The notes under the pieces: model-generated | Told to the model about the DNA's origin: nothing | The model's input: only the letters and a program-made list of their open reading frames with translations | Databases searched by the model: none | Position numbers and translations under genes: made by a program | In this document: piece by piece, positions 46,029-57,265 of the stretch | How the letters are laid out: every line of letters begins with the position of its first letter | Numbering within the stretch: the stretch's first letter is position 1 | Source: Plectosphaerella cucumerina | Taxonomy: Eukaryota; Ascomycota; Sordariomycetes; Glomerellales; Plectosphaerellaceae | NCBI GenBank assembly: GCA_020746995.1 | Contig: JAGPXD010000001.1 | Span: forward strand, 5,642,001-5,706,000 | DNA: 64,000 nucleotides | Reading direction: 5' to 3'

Positions 46029-47955
46029 TCCGTACTGCCAGGGCAGCCAGAAACCCTGCCTGTGCCTGTGCTTGCAGGACGGGACACGCCCGCGGCCGCC
46101 TTTCGGGCGTCGGCCATCGGGTGAGCTAAATTAAAGGGGGACTATCGATCCCCGTACAGGTTTGCTTATTGCGGGCTTGGGCTGGGCGTTGGTGTTGGCG
46201 CCGGAGAAGGGGGATCGGACATGGGCCCGGAGCCGACGGTGGCTCCACGTCCTTGAAGGTGGAAGTTGGCTGTGAAAGTGAAAGCCCACCAGGGCTGTCA
46301 AAGCTCTCCGGTCAGACGATGACTTCCGCGCACATCTGTCTGGGATAGAGCTTGTGCGAGGAGGATGTATCAGGGAGGGACATCGGGGTCTTAGGACCAC
46401 GTCTTGGAGACAGTAACTCGGGTGCTACTTGAGCATCAAAACTTCAAGATGAGCGTCGAGAAAGAGTCTACAGCCCTGTCATCCCAACATCAAGGTGTGA
46501 TGACTGTGCTCGGTGAGATGGGTGCTCGCAGTGAGGACTGTGAGGTGCGGAACGCCCCCTGCATGTGCGCGACCCTCATCTATCTCCGACGGGTGCCGCT
46601 CCTGGCAGGGGGCAATCCACAAAAGCTTGACCGGGATGAACAAGCTCAATCAAGAACAAGCTCATCCGAGCAACGCTTGATTTCTGAAACGCGGCGCTTG
46701 GTGCGGGGCGGGTGACTGCAGCAGCAGAAGGAGCAGGGCGACAAACATCTCCGAGGTCGACAGTGTCTCTCGATGAACTCGCCGTCTTCTCTCGGGCCAC
46801 TCCTCTCAATGCTGCCACTGGCTCTTGTACAATCACCCAAAAGACTTCCACTGGCAGCCTTACGTCCATATTTCAATGAAGGGGAATCTGGATAATAGAT
46901 GGCCCCTGCATTCGAGGTCCACCAGGACATCAGGTCAAGGTGTTGATGGCCCACGGGGCTGACAGCGATCGGGTCGACGTCGCATTTTTGCACTGCCACT
47001 CTCGTTTGGCGCTTTACTCCCAAGGATCCGCGGCGGCCAACCAGCGATCTGACGGGAGTGTCTCCCGCAGCCTCTTCGCCCGTTCGATCCTGTCGACAGG
47101 GGCAGGGCTCTGTCTTTCGCCTCGATCGGGACATGTCGTCCGACGTTTATTGAGCTTGTCCCCGCAGGACGGAACGCGTTCCTCTTGGGGCATTTGGGAG
47201 AGGGCGGATCGGACCCGAGGCGCGGTCGTCCACGGACCGCGGAACTCTGGGGCTCACTGCTCAGGGGGAGATTTTGCATTGGTGTTCGGAAGGCGGAGGA
47301 GTTGTCGGTGAAGCTAGATGCGGTATGCCGAGTGTCTCGATGGCTGGAGAATGAGTTGGAGCAGGATGTGATTTCTGGGCGTTGTCCGAGGTCCGATCTT
47401 GAGTCAAGCCTGCTGCCTCATCAACCGCCGACCTGAGACGGTGCCCCTGACATTCAATCCCCCATGATGAAGTTGCCGCGCCGGTGAGTATGGCGAAGTG
47501 ATTTCGATATGAGCACCTTCGGCTCAGGGTGAAATCGAAAAGGAGACAAAAGTCGTGTCGGAGGCTTTCTCATCCCCGAGTCATCATGCGAGAAAGTCGC
47601 GCTTCTGCCACAGGATGCTGGCAGCCATTGGACTTGCACTGACGAAACCAATCCAATGACATCGATGGAGAGCGCGGAGACGTCAAGATGGACTGGGGCC
47701 GCCGTCCTCTTATAGAACGTCGACCTGCGGTCGCGCGATCGACACGCCAAAAGACACAACACAACCCCAAGTCGCGACATTTCAACACCCAAAAAGCTCA
47801 TCAAAGCCCACGCCCCTGATTGGCCAATTGATCTGATAAGGCTCCAACCGTGGGTCCCTGTGTCAAACGTCATCGACAAGTCGCCCAATTATTAAGCAGC
47901 GCACCAGCATCCGAACATCCGCTTGACGGCGACCTCACCTCTCGGCACTGACACG

Positions 47956-48003
47956 ATGCCGCCCTCAACTCCCATCATCTTCATATCCTTGAAGATGCCA
48001 TGA
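47956..48003 (+). promoter_or_regulatory. Upstream ORF (15 codons) overlapping an in-frame MFS start
   Basis: ATG at 47956 opens a 15-codon frame (MPPSTPIIFISLKMP) whose TGA at 48001-48003 overlaps the ATG at 48000 as ATGA; the ATG at 48000 is in frame with the transporter. This geometry is known to favour termination-reinitiation if the transcript starts upstream, which is not shown here. Confidence 0.4.
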
Positions 48004-48041
48004 AACTTGGACAAAGTCACAAACAGCACACTTTTTTGAAA

Positions 48042-49950
48042 ATGGCCGCAACTTCTACCCCGTGGGCATCAGCCCCCGAGAACAATGTCGACCGCGAGCC
48101 GGACGAGACGACTACCCTGCTGGGTTCCCAGGATGACCAGACTAGCAACTCTGGCTCCATCCCCGGCCGCAAGAGGTCTTCCAGCTCGGCTTCTGACCGT
48201 CCCAAAGTCTCCCTCGGCAGGTTCAGGACCATCACGGTCATCCTGAGCACATGGGCTCTTATCTTCCTTCAAGGTGAGATAACCCCCTTTCCCAAACCTC
48301 TCGGCCTCCTATCTAACACCCCCAGCCTCCAACATGTCCGGCGTGACAACAACCCAAAGCGCCATCGCCGAAGATCTCAAAGAGTACGAGAACGCCATGT
48401 GGTTCAGCACCGCCTACCTCATCTCCACCTCGGCCCTCTCGCCCCTCGTCGGCCGCCTAGCCACAATCTTCTCCCCCCGCATCTTGGCCCTCCCCATTGG
48501 CTTCTTCTTCGCCGCCGGAGGTATCGCTACTGCATCGGCCCAGAGTTTCGGTGTCTTCATCCTCGGCAGGGTTCTGACCGGTGTCGCCGGCGCCGGCATC
48601 ATGACCCTGGCGGTCATCCTAGTGCTCGAGCTGACCGGGAAGAAGTCCCGGGGTGTCTTCATCGGCCTCGTCAACTGCGGCTTCACCATCGGTCTTTCGA
48701 CCGGTGCCGTGGTGTACGGCGCGCTGCTGCCCGTCATTGGCTGGGTATGAAGCCGCTCTCGTACGCTTACCATGCGTTGCAATACTGACCCATCAATAGA
48801 GATTCCTCTTTGGTGCCCAAGCCCCCGTCGCTCTTGCAGCAAGCCTGGGCGTCTTCTTCAGCCTGCCGAGCGGTTTCGGCGTCTCGTCCGAGTCGAAAGA
48901 TAGGAACACCCGTGAGAAGCTCGCTCGCATCGACTACGCTGGCGCTCTCATGCTTGTACGGGCCCTCCCTCTCATCATCTTGTGTCAAAAGGCTAACGAG
49001 CACAGACAACCTCAATCGTCCTCTTCCTGTTTGGTCTCTCGGGCGACGTAAAGTGGGTCCCCATCGTCCTCTCCCTGGCTGCCCTGTCCGTCTTCGCTGC
49101 CATCGAGGTCTTCGTTGCTGCCGACCCCATCATCCCCCTCTCCGTCCTGCGATCCAGGAGCATCCTCCTGTCCTGCGTCACCCAACTAGGCTTTATGAGC
49201 GCCAGATGGACCCTCCTTTTCTACTCCCCTGTCTACGTAGGCGTGGTCTGGGGCTACGCACCCGCTCTGGCCGGTTCCATCCTGATCCCGACCAACATCG
49301 GCTTCGGATCCGGCGGACTCATCGTCGGGTGGCTGCACGTTCGTCGTAACGGCGCCTTCTGGCTGCCCTCCATCATCGGCCTGGTCATCTTTGGCATCAC
49401 CTTGTTTGGCCTGTCATTGGTAGCGACGGCTGAGACGGCGAAGTGGCTGTTCATCCTCGCCGTCTTCCTCAACGGTCTTGCCACCGGCGCCTCTTTGAAC
49501 TACACCCTCGCCCACCTCCTGCACCTGAGCCGGCCCTCGGAGCACTTCATCACGACCAGTCTCTTGGGCACGTTCCGCGGCTTCGGTGGCAGCTTTGGTA
49601 CCGCCATTGGCGGCGGCATCTTCTACCGAGCGCTTCGCCGGGGTCTGACGGAGGGCTTCTCGGGCCTCAAGCATGGTCTCACGCCCGAGAGGAAGGACCT
49701 CATCACGAGGCTCATCGGCAGCTCCGCGGCCGTCCATAACGGCGGTCTTAGCCCGGCCGAGGAGGCTATTGCCGTTGAGGGGTACGCAAGCGCCTCACGG
49801 TTCACCTGGCAGGCCGCCGCCGCCCTGGCCGTGCTTGTCGTCATCCTGCAAGCGGCTACGGGCTGGTCCGGTCCCCAGGATAAGGTCGAAGACGAGGAGG
49901 CCGAGGTCAGGGCCAACCTGCTCGAGAACGAGGGGGTTGTCGAAGCGTAA
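48042..49950 (+). CDS. MFS transporter, 14-helix (DHA2 / Fnx1-Vba-like)
   Basis: Four exons: 48042-48273, 48326-48744, 48800-48955 and 49006-49950, with GT-AG introns of 52, 55 and 50 nt and consistent phase, encode 583 residues. About 14 hydrophobic helices can be counted after a polar 70-residue N-terminus. Helix 1 ends in the loop SGVTTTQSAIAEDL, helix 2 runs into the motif A region LVGRLATIFSPR, and GRVLTGVAGAG follows in helix 4. The N-terminal tail carries ETTTLLG, matching the acidic dileucine signal [DE]xxxL[LI] used for AP-3 sorting to the vacuole; with the helix number this suggests a vacuolar amino-acid transporter of the Fnx1/Vba type, though drug efflux is an alternative. An in-frame ATG at 48000 would add 14 residues; I chose 48042 because 48000 overlaps the stop of an upstream ORF. 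Confidence 0.88.
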
Positions 49951-52900
49951 CCCCGCGGCATGTCATGCCCTCGTCGGGGCATATCTACCTGGAGTACTGA
50001 ATCGGCATCTTGCATCATATCATTGGGAGCATCTGCAGTTTATAGCATGTATGGAAAGAACATACTCCCTGTCTGGACTCTGGAAGGCTCAGGCGGTGAG
50101 GGCACTGTCGTCATCTGCAGAGGACGGGCGCGAGAGACGCCGGGGTGGAAATCATCCGTCCACTCTGTGATGCTCCCGTGGCTTCTCTGGCGTGATGCAA
50201 TCTACGGCTGCAGTACCGCGTGCCCTTTCTCCCCTGCCGGTCTGGGGTGTTTCCGCCCATCCTGACATGTGGGATGAATCTATCCGTAACGGCGGAGGCT
50301 GACATCCCACGCGGCGATGACGCTGTCCGGACCAAGGTACGCTCACGGAGCCTCGCGCGTTCAGGCCATTGCCGAACCAAGATCGTTGCCGGCCGCTCTC
50401 CGTGAACGACCAAGATTGTCGCAATTTGTCCGTGTCGGCAATCGGGAGAGTATGTTAGCTGGACCGGTGTTTTTTCCCAAGCACTACCGGGCTTGACCCT
50501 GGACGCCTCCATCCCGGCGCCCCGTTTCAGACAGAGCATGTGGCGCCACGGAGTTATTCCCTTTGTTCTAGAACACGGAGCTGATGCGGCGGCACGGACG
50601 AGACGTCATCTGGCGTAGCTCCGCGGCCGTCGAGTGTTTATCCGCGAATGCCGCCGGGTAGATGCCGTGTAACTGGCGTCAAACCCCCTCCGTGTGCCGG
50701 CATCTCGCAATCTTGCACCAATGGTGTAGTGTACACAGCGACGAGGGGACGGGAAGAAAGGCATTGCCGTTTGATGTGGTAGATAATGTGATGATGATGA
50801 TACGTTGCTTCTTCAGCCCTTTTTAATCGGTACTTGCCGTATTGCTGTGAGGGTGTAACGGTTGATGGGAACACCCCGGCACCCTGTGAAGCCTGAGAAC
50901 GCGGATAAGCCCGCCGGCGCTCCACCGAAGACCCGCCCGGTTTCCGTGAGTTGAGATACGGAACGATCTGGTTCTTCTGTAGGAGGCTGTTTCTGGACTG
51001 AAGAAAGGGGGAGTTGAGCCGCCGAGCTGGACTTGGCAGGAGGGAGAGGCCGTTTCTAGCGGTGAGCTCCGTGCTGCAGCAAGCTCCCGACAGTGGAGAG
51101 AGGTGATTTTTCCGTCCAGTTTTACATTGTTTTTTGAGTTGGATTACACAAGCAGAGAAACACATGGACGAGTTCTGACATGAAAGTAGGATGATGTTGA
51201 AATATATCCATGTCCTCATCACGTAAATCATGGAGTCGGGCGGATACTCGTACGTACAAGTTGGACGACCACTCTCGTTCCTGACAAATGCTGTGTCGAT
51301 CAGAAGAAGGCGTGCTGCGGCGTGCCTGGTCGACGGGACCCGGAAGCTTGACGCAGCTCATGTCGTCTTCACGTGCATTTGAGAGCGGGTTCGGGCAGGA
51401 GAGTGGATGCTGCCGGGCCGGGCCAGGGGTCCCGGGGGCGAAGGCGGAACATCGGCCGTGAAGCCGCAGGAGCTGAGGGATGAAATCTTGGCGTGGGGAG
51501 CCGCCGCCGCCATCATCATTTCACGGGCAGGAGGTTTGGATTTGTCTCGATGGAGTTGAGGATGAGGAAGACGGCGATGGTGGGCCGGGCCAATGAGAAA
51601 TGTGCCGAAGGGACTGGGTCTGTGCATGTTTGGTCGGAGGCTCTGGGGGTCAGACGTGGAGCAGCGTTGTATCTTGGGTGTGTTGTGGGGTGCTGAATAA
51701 TGAGAGGCTACGGACGGACTGTTTTGAGGGAGCAGTGAGGTGAAGGAAGGTCTGGGGTTTGACTAAATTCTGCTGGGGAATGTTTGCTTGCGGATGACGG
51801 GTGGGACGTTATTTGGTAATTATTTGGAGATGAGAACGGCTCTGTGTGTTCGGACGGTAAATCTTAGGTCACGATTAGATGCCAGAGATGCCAAGCAGAG
51901 CAGGGGAAGCTTGAGGCGGAAGAGCCGCCAACACTGGCGAGGGAGACTGATTGGATGAAAGTTCGTTGACGATCCAAGAGAGTCTGGGCTTCCAGATCTG
52001 CAGGAACAGGAGAAGTAGTTGCTCCAGAGCACTGAGAAGTAATGGGGGTAGAATCACTTCTACAGATGTCTCGTCAGCTGCTAATACCAAGCATGTGGGC
52101 TCTGTCATTCTTCACTGTCAAAAACGAATATTACTGATCAACCTTTTTTTTGCATCTCAACGAGATACATCGCCAAGCAAGACTTGTAGTTGCACTGTGA
52201 CTGGCGACATTGACCTCGCAGCTGCCTCGCTCCTCGGATTCTCGCAACTGTACGTAATCAGACTCCAAAGTGGCAACGTTCCCTTCATCGCAAGAGAGTG
52301 GCCGCCGGAGAAGGTCGGTGTGGGGGAGACACAACACCGGAGGGGCGAGAGAACTTCCACTCATGCCCATTGGTGGAGAATAAAGCACCGCGGACCCCCT
52401 CGAGAGACGGCAAAACTTTACGGCGAAGGGGGGCCCAGGCTGTCCCCCAGTCTTCTGCGCCCCCCCCCGTCCGTCCCCCGGCCCGTCTAGCGTCGTTGTG
52501 GCTCCGGGGCGGCCTGTCGTGGGTAGGTTGCGGTGCGGAGTGTGATGCCGTTCAATGTTCCAGGGCGCATTCAGGCTCAGTTGGTGACAATTCCGTCCCG
52601 CTGCACCCCATATCGCATGGCCCATGGGTGACCATCACCCCTCCTCGTCCGTCCGTCTCTCTATCAGCGACGTGCCTGGCTCGGGGTTGTCCGCCACCTC
52701 GCAGATTAAGCATATTTTGCCTACATGAAGATGGTGGTGGTGTAGTGGTGGTGGCGGCGTGCAGTGTGCATCCGGGTAATTCGCTGTGAAGGATGCGACG
52801 CTGCTGCATCAGGTCAGTCTGTGTTCGCGGAGCCGTTTTCTTTTGGCGATCTCGCGGGGAAGCCGACCACGTTCGCGGCTCGTCTGACGGGGGGAGGGGA

Positions 52901-54967
52901 GGGGGTGCAAGTTGTGCTTTTTGCGAACCACGGGTACGACGGGTTCTAGTGCTGCGAGCACCAGAGAAATGGCTCCGGTGGTTGAGAGATACGCTCGGCA
53001 TCGCGGCACTGGAACGCGTTGCGCAATGGGATTTTTCGCCCTCGCACCCGGGAGAAATCACCGCGAAGAGCGATGGGACCTGGACGCTGTGAAGGCGTGC
53101 AGTGGTGTGGTCACTGGTAGCGGGGGACATGGAAGCCCCCAGGAACGCCCGGTCGGCGGCTCAATAGCGAGGACGAGAAACACGGAGGAATACCAGCAGG
53201 TTCATCAGGAACTTCAACAGGAAGGCACGGTGGACGCTCCTTCCCCGGGCCGGTGCTGTTAGCGGGGACGGTACCACTCCCAGCGGGTCCCCCGGTCTTT
53301 CTCTCCACGTCCTCGCTTCGGCTGGTCACTGTCCCCCAAATTAACCCCCCCCCCTCCTTGGGCCCTCCTCCTTCAGCGTCTCCATCATTCCCCCGGCCGG
53401 ACACCGACCCAATGCCCAAGACCCTGCCGGCAGGCTGCGGCAGCTCCAACGCCAAGCTCATGGGACTAAACCCTTCCGAACATCTGGTCGTCCATCCGCT
53501 GGATCCCTTCTCCTGTGGTGGAACAATTCCCGCCCCTCGACCTCTCTCCCGTCCCTCCAACCAACGACCGCTCTCCCCACGTCCTCGACCTCGACTTCAC
53601 CTCGCCTTCACCTCGACTTCGATTTCGACCTCTTCCTTCTCCTGCCTGAACCCCCGAAAAGGCCCAGACGGTCCCCTATCCTCGCACCCCCCGGCCGCCT
53701 ACCCGAGATAGCGGGAGGCCCTGGCACACACGCAGACGGCAGCCCAGTCCACACCCCCCCAAAGAAGGCCCAGCCGAGATTCGCCATCCTATCCGTCCAC
53801 CTCCACGGCCCATCTACATACCTACCTTACCTTCCTTACAACCCAGACGAACACGGCAAGACGTGCGTCCCCGTCGACAGTAGATATCCACCAGGTCGTC
53901 CCCCCGGCAGGTCATCACGACTCGCCGTCTACCTGCTCCCTCTAGCCTCGCCTCTTGCGCCGGGCTTCCATATCGCATCCTTTCTGAAGCTTCATCCGTC
54001 GCACACCTCGCTCTCTCCTCCTCGCGCCCCGGCGCCCCTCCTCTCGACCCTCTTCTCTTCAAGAGCCTCCTGGAGCATCGTTTGCCTCGTCCAGAGACAC
54101 GCCGCGACATCCAGGGCATCCTGCGCACGAATGGATCGCAACCGCCATAGTCCATAACACCCCGAATCTCGATCCCCCCCTCCGACGATCGTGGTCACGC
54201 CTGGGGGTGCCACCCTCGCCCTACCTGCTACCTGCCCTGCCCTCCCAGCTGTACCTCCGCTACCTCCTCGGATCACCAGCCGTGCCCTGTGCATACCCAG
54301 AAAACGGACCAGTACCTCGAATTGGTGGAAATAAGCTTGGCTCTCAGGAACCCGTCCTCCGTCCTGTCTCCCCAGCCAGACAGACAGACGCACGACTCTA
54401 CCGTTTCCAGCTCGAGCCCGTTTGGAAACCTTCCCCTACCTACGCCGTCGCTCACACACCCCTCCCCCCTCCTCCCGCCTTATCAAACCTCAACCCATAC
54501 CTACTACCACTCCCTACTTGTGCCTCTTCCTTTTCACCAACGACAAGCCAGCCCTTGCCCTTGGCCCCCCCGCGCGCTCTGCCGCCGTCATCTAGCCGCT
54601 TCGAGCCCTCCGCGGGATACTCGACTGCCTCCTCCCTCGGCTTGCGACATCTCACCTGTCCTCTCACATCATCCGGCCTCCTCCCTTGACCACACATCCG
54701 CCGGCGAGATCTTCCGGACACATATCACCCTCACCTAGGCATGGGACCTGGGCTCGGAACCTTCACCATCCAGTATCTTCGACAGCAGATCTTCCGGCAC
54801 CTGTCATCATCATCGTCGTCACCCTGATCGAGGAGCAGGGACGGGCGACGCTCATCGTACCCCCTCTTCAGGGCCCCGTAACTCCTCACGAAGACTCGGC
54901 AGGCCATCGAAGCCGTCGACGCCTTCACCTTTCACCTTCACCTCTTCAGTATTCAGCACACACCAAG
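49951..54967. other. 5 kb intergenic region upstream of the quinate-repressor-like gene
   Basis: No recognisable gene between 49951 and 53250. From about 53250 to 54960 the plus strand is strongly pyrimidine-rich, with proline/serine/leucine-rich open frames in several phases, as expected for a long promoter and 5' leader of the downstream gene rather than for coding sequence. Confidence 0.45.
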
Positions 54968-57265
54968 ATGGCAACAGTCCATCAGCTCTCGGCAGGGCCG
55001 ACACCCGCCCGGCCAAGGAGCACAAACGGCTCCCGGGACGTCGATATGGACGCCGTCCACACCCCCGAGCCAGCTTCTTCCGTGTCCGCGTCCACCTCCG
55101 CGCCCACCGGCAGGAGCAACACGTTCGGCAGCGGCCCCCAACGAGGAGACACGCGCAACGTCGTCATCGTCTTCAACGAGGGCCAGGAGAAGATCGTCTC
55201 CGTCTTCGCCGACGTCCTCGGCAAGCCCTTTGAGGTCCGCGCCGGCTTCCGGAACGTCACCGACGCCGATCAGGGCATCGTCGTCGGTATCGCCGCCGGC
55301 AACGCCAAGGAGGATATCGCCTCCCGCAACAGGGACCTCGTCGTGGCCATCCATGCTCACTGCGTCAACATAGGCATGCCCCCCGACACGTACCTCTCGG
55401 CCGAGTGCGACTACGAGTTCCTCTACACCGAGGCCCCCTTCTTCCGCCGCGACCTCTCCCGCTTCATCTCCTTCACCCTCGGCCAGATCAACCACCACGA
55501 GACCCTCATGGCCAAGCCTCGCACCTACTTCATCTCCACCACCTTCCCCGACGTCAGCACCGCCCTCCCCAACCTCGACATCCTCACCGTCGGCGCAGAC
55601 GCCGTCGAGATCCGCGTCGACCTCCTCAAGGAGCCCCTCGGCGACGGCACCTATTCGGCCATCCCCAGCCTCAGCTACATCGGCCAGCAGGTCATGCTCC
55701 TCCGCCAGCGCACCGAGCTGCCCATCATCTTCACGACCCGCTGCACCCGCGAGAACGGCCGCTTCCCCATGGAGGACCCCTCCATCTACTACGACTACCT
55801 CTACCGCGCCATCCAGTGGGGCGTCGAGTACATCGACGTCGAGCTCTGGCTGCCCGAGGACATCCGCCGCCGCCTCTACGAGCGCCGCGGCAACTCCAGG
55901 GTCATGTCCGCCTTCCACGACTTCTCCGGCACCTTCCGCTGGCCCTCGGCCCACGCCCAGCAGGTCTACGTCGAGTCGGCGCGCTACGCCGACATTATCA
56001 AGATGATCACCATCATTAACGACCACAACGAGAACTTTGAGCTCGAGTACTTCCGCTCAAAGATGCGCGCCGAGCACCCCGACTCGCCCCCCTTCTCCGG
56101 CGTCAACATGGGCGAGACGGGCCAGTTCTCCCGCACCCTCAACCGCGTCTTCACCCCCATCACCCACCCCCTCCTGCCCATCGTCGCCGCCCCCGGCCAG
56201 ATGAGCGCCTCCGAGATCAACGCCGCCCTCGCCCTCCTCGGCCAGCTGCCCAAGAAGAACATCTACGGCATCACCAGCCCCTCCTTCCGCCACTGCATCC
56301 CCCAGGCCCCCTTTTACGAAAAGTGCTTCAACGAGCTCGGCCTCCCCCACAACTTTGTCGTCGTCGAGCGCCAGCCACACAACGTCGCCAGCATGGAGGC
56401 GTGGTGCAACCAGCGCAACTTTGGCGGCGCATACCTCAGCCCCCCCGTCTCCTGGGGCAGCCTCCTCAAGCACAGTCCCTTCTTCGCCTCCCTCAACGGC
56501 GGCAAGGGCCCCGAGCTCACAGAGGCCGCGCGCGTCATCGGCACCGTCGACACCATCATCGTCCGCTCCAACTCATCCTCGGCCTCGTCCTCCGCGCCCC
56601 CTTCCATCCCCTCGAGCCCCCGACACCACGACTCCCTTGGCAACGGCATGTACGGCCTCTCGGCCCTGCCGCCCAACACCTCTCTCGTCTTCGACAATGC
56701 CGGCTGGAGGGGCATCCTGAGCGCCCTGACCCGCGACCTGGCCCCCTCGGCCTACGAGGGCCGCGCCGCCGTCGTCCTGGCCTCGGCAAGCGACGACGCC
56801 GCATCAGTCCTCTTCGCCCTCCGCGCCCTCCGCATCGCAAAGGTCTACACCGTCGGCTTCCGCACCCCCTCGGCCCTGGCGAAGGATGGTCCCGCCATCG
56901 AACCCTTCAACAGCCTCGAGAGCCTCCAGCGCGCCCGCATGGTCGGCGACGACGCCGCGCCCTTTGTCGTCGTCTCCGCCCTCGGCCCGGAGAAGAGCAA
57001 CATCGTCGGCATGCTGGTGCGCGTCTTTGGCGCCACCGGCCGCTCCGGCGCCAATAACACGAAAAAGGTCTTCCTCGACCTCGCCGACGCGGTCGGTGCG
57101 AGAAAGGGTGGCGATCCTAGCATCATCGCTGAACAGACGGGCTTCTCGGCCTATGGGTCCGCGGACACGTCGGCCTTTACGACAGTCGAGACATTGCGTT
57201 TGCTCGTCGGCCAGAACGTGCCGTATAGCTTCGTCAGGCTGGCGAGTGGTCGAAGTCTGTTCTGA
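54968..57265 (+). CDS. Quinate-repressor-like protein (QutR/Qa-1S family): 3-dehydroquinase-like plus degenerate shikimate dehydrogenase-like domains
   Basis: An intronless frame of 765 residues from the ATG in context AAGATGG. After a disordered 60-residue start and a reduced shikimate-kinase-like segment (about 64-175), a type I 3-dehydroquinase-like domain (about 185-395) keeps the key positions: E214 and R216 in VEIRVDLL, R258, H317 in FHDFS, the Schiff-base lysine K345 in DIIKMI, and R389 in NMGETGQFSR. The C-terminal shikimate dehydrogenase-like half begins at APGQ (408-411), but the substrate motif is SPSFRHCI, the lysine of the TxPLK motif is Ser495, the aspartate of NTDW is Gly579 (NAGW), and the GxGG cofactor loop is ASASDD. 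This resembles the repressors of the quinate utilisation pathway, which derive from the C-terminal AROM domains. No quinate pathway genes are nearby. An ATG-free upstream extension exists in frame, so this start is preferred. Confidence 0.78.
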   Translation: MATVHQLSAGPTPARPRSTNGSRDVDMDAVHTPEPASSVSASTSAPTGRSNTFGSGPQRGDTRNVVIVFNEGQEKIVSVFADVLGKPFEVRAGFRNVTDADQGIVVGIAAGNAKEDIASRNRDLVVAIHAHCVNIGMPPDTYLSAECDYEFLYTEAPFFRRDLSRFISFTLGQINHHETLMAKPRTYFISTTFPDVSTALPNLDILTVGADAVEIRVDLLKEPLGDGTYSAIPSLSYIGQQVMLLRQRTELPIIFTTRCTRENGRFPMEDPSIYYDYLYRAIQWGVEYIDVELWLPEDIRRRLYERRGNSRVMSAFHDFSGTFRWPSAHAQQVYVESARYADIIKMITIINDHNENFELEYFRSKMRAEHPDSPPFSGVNMGETGQFSRTLNRVFTPITHPLLPIVAAPGQMSASEINAALALLGQLPKKNIYGITSPSFRHCIPQAPFYEKCFNELGLPHNFVVVERQPHNVASMEAWCNQRNFGGAYLSPPVSWGSLLKHSPFFASLNGGKGPELTEAARVIGTVDTIIVRSNSSSASSSAPPSIPSSPRHHDSLGNGMYGLSALPPNTSLVFDNAGWRGILSALTRDLAPSAYEGRAAVVLASASDDAASVLFALRALRIAKVYTVGFRTPSALAKDGPAIEPFNSLESLQRARMVGDDAAPFVVVSALGPEKSNIVGMLVRVFGATGRSGANNTKKVFLDLADAVGARKGGDPSIIAEQTGFSAYGSADTSAFTTVETLRLLVGQNVPYSFVRLASGRSLF

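Larger units (their letters stand above)
45762..48041. other. Divergent intergenic region (pectate lyase / MFS transporter)
   Basis: Contains the pectate lyase core promoter elements on the left and a short upstream reading frame just before the MFS gene on the right. Between about 46100 and 47900 I see no gene, repeat or RNA feature. Confidence 0.5.

Noticed and set aside
53253..54689. Several overlapping Pro/Ser/Leu-rich frames of 110-160 codons
   Set aside because: They lie in pyrimidine-rich leader sequence, overlap in all frames and match no family.
54686..54967. 94-codon N-terminal extension of the quinate-repressor-like frame
   Set aside because: Opens without a good start signal in pyrimidine-rich leader and encodes low-complexity sequence; the ATG at 54968 has a better context.
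54953..56026. 357-codon Val/Asp/Glu-rich frame on the minus strand
   Set aside because: Antisense of the quinate-repressor-like gene.
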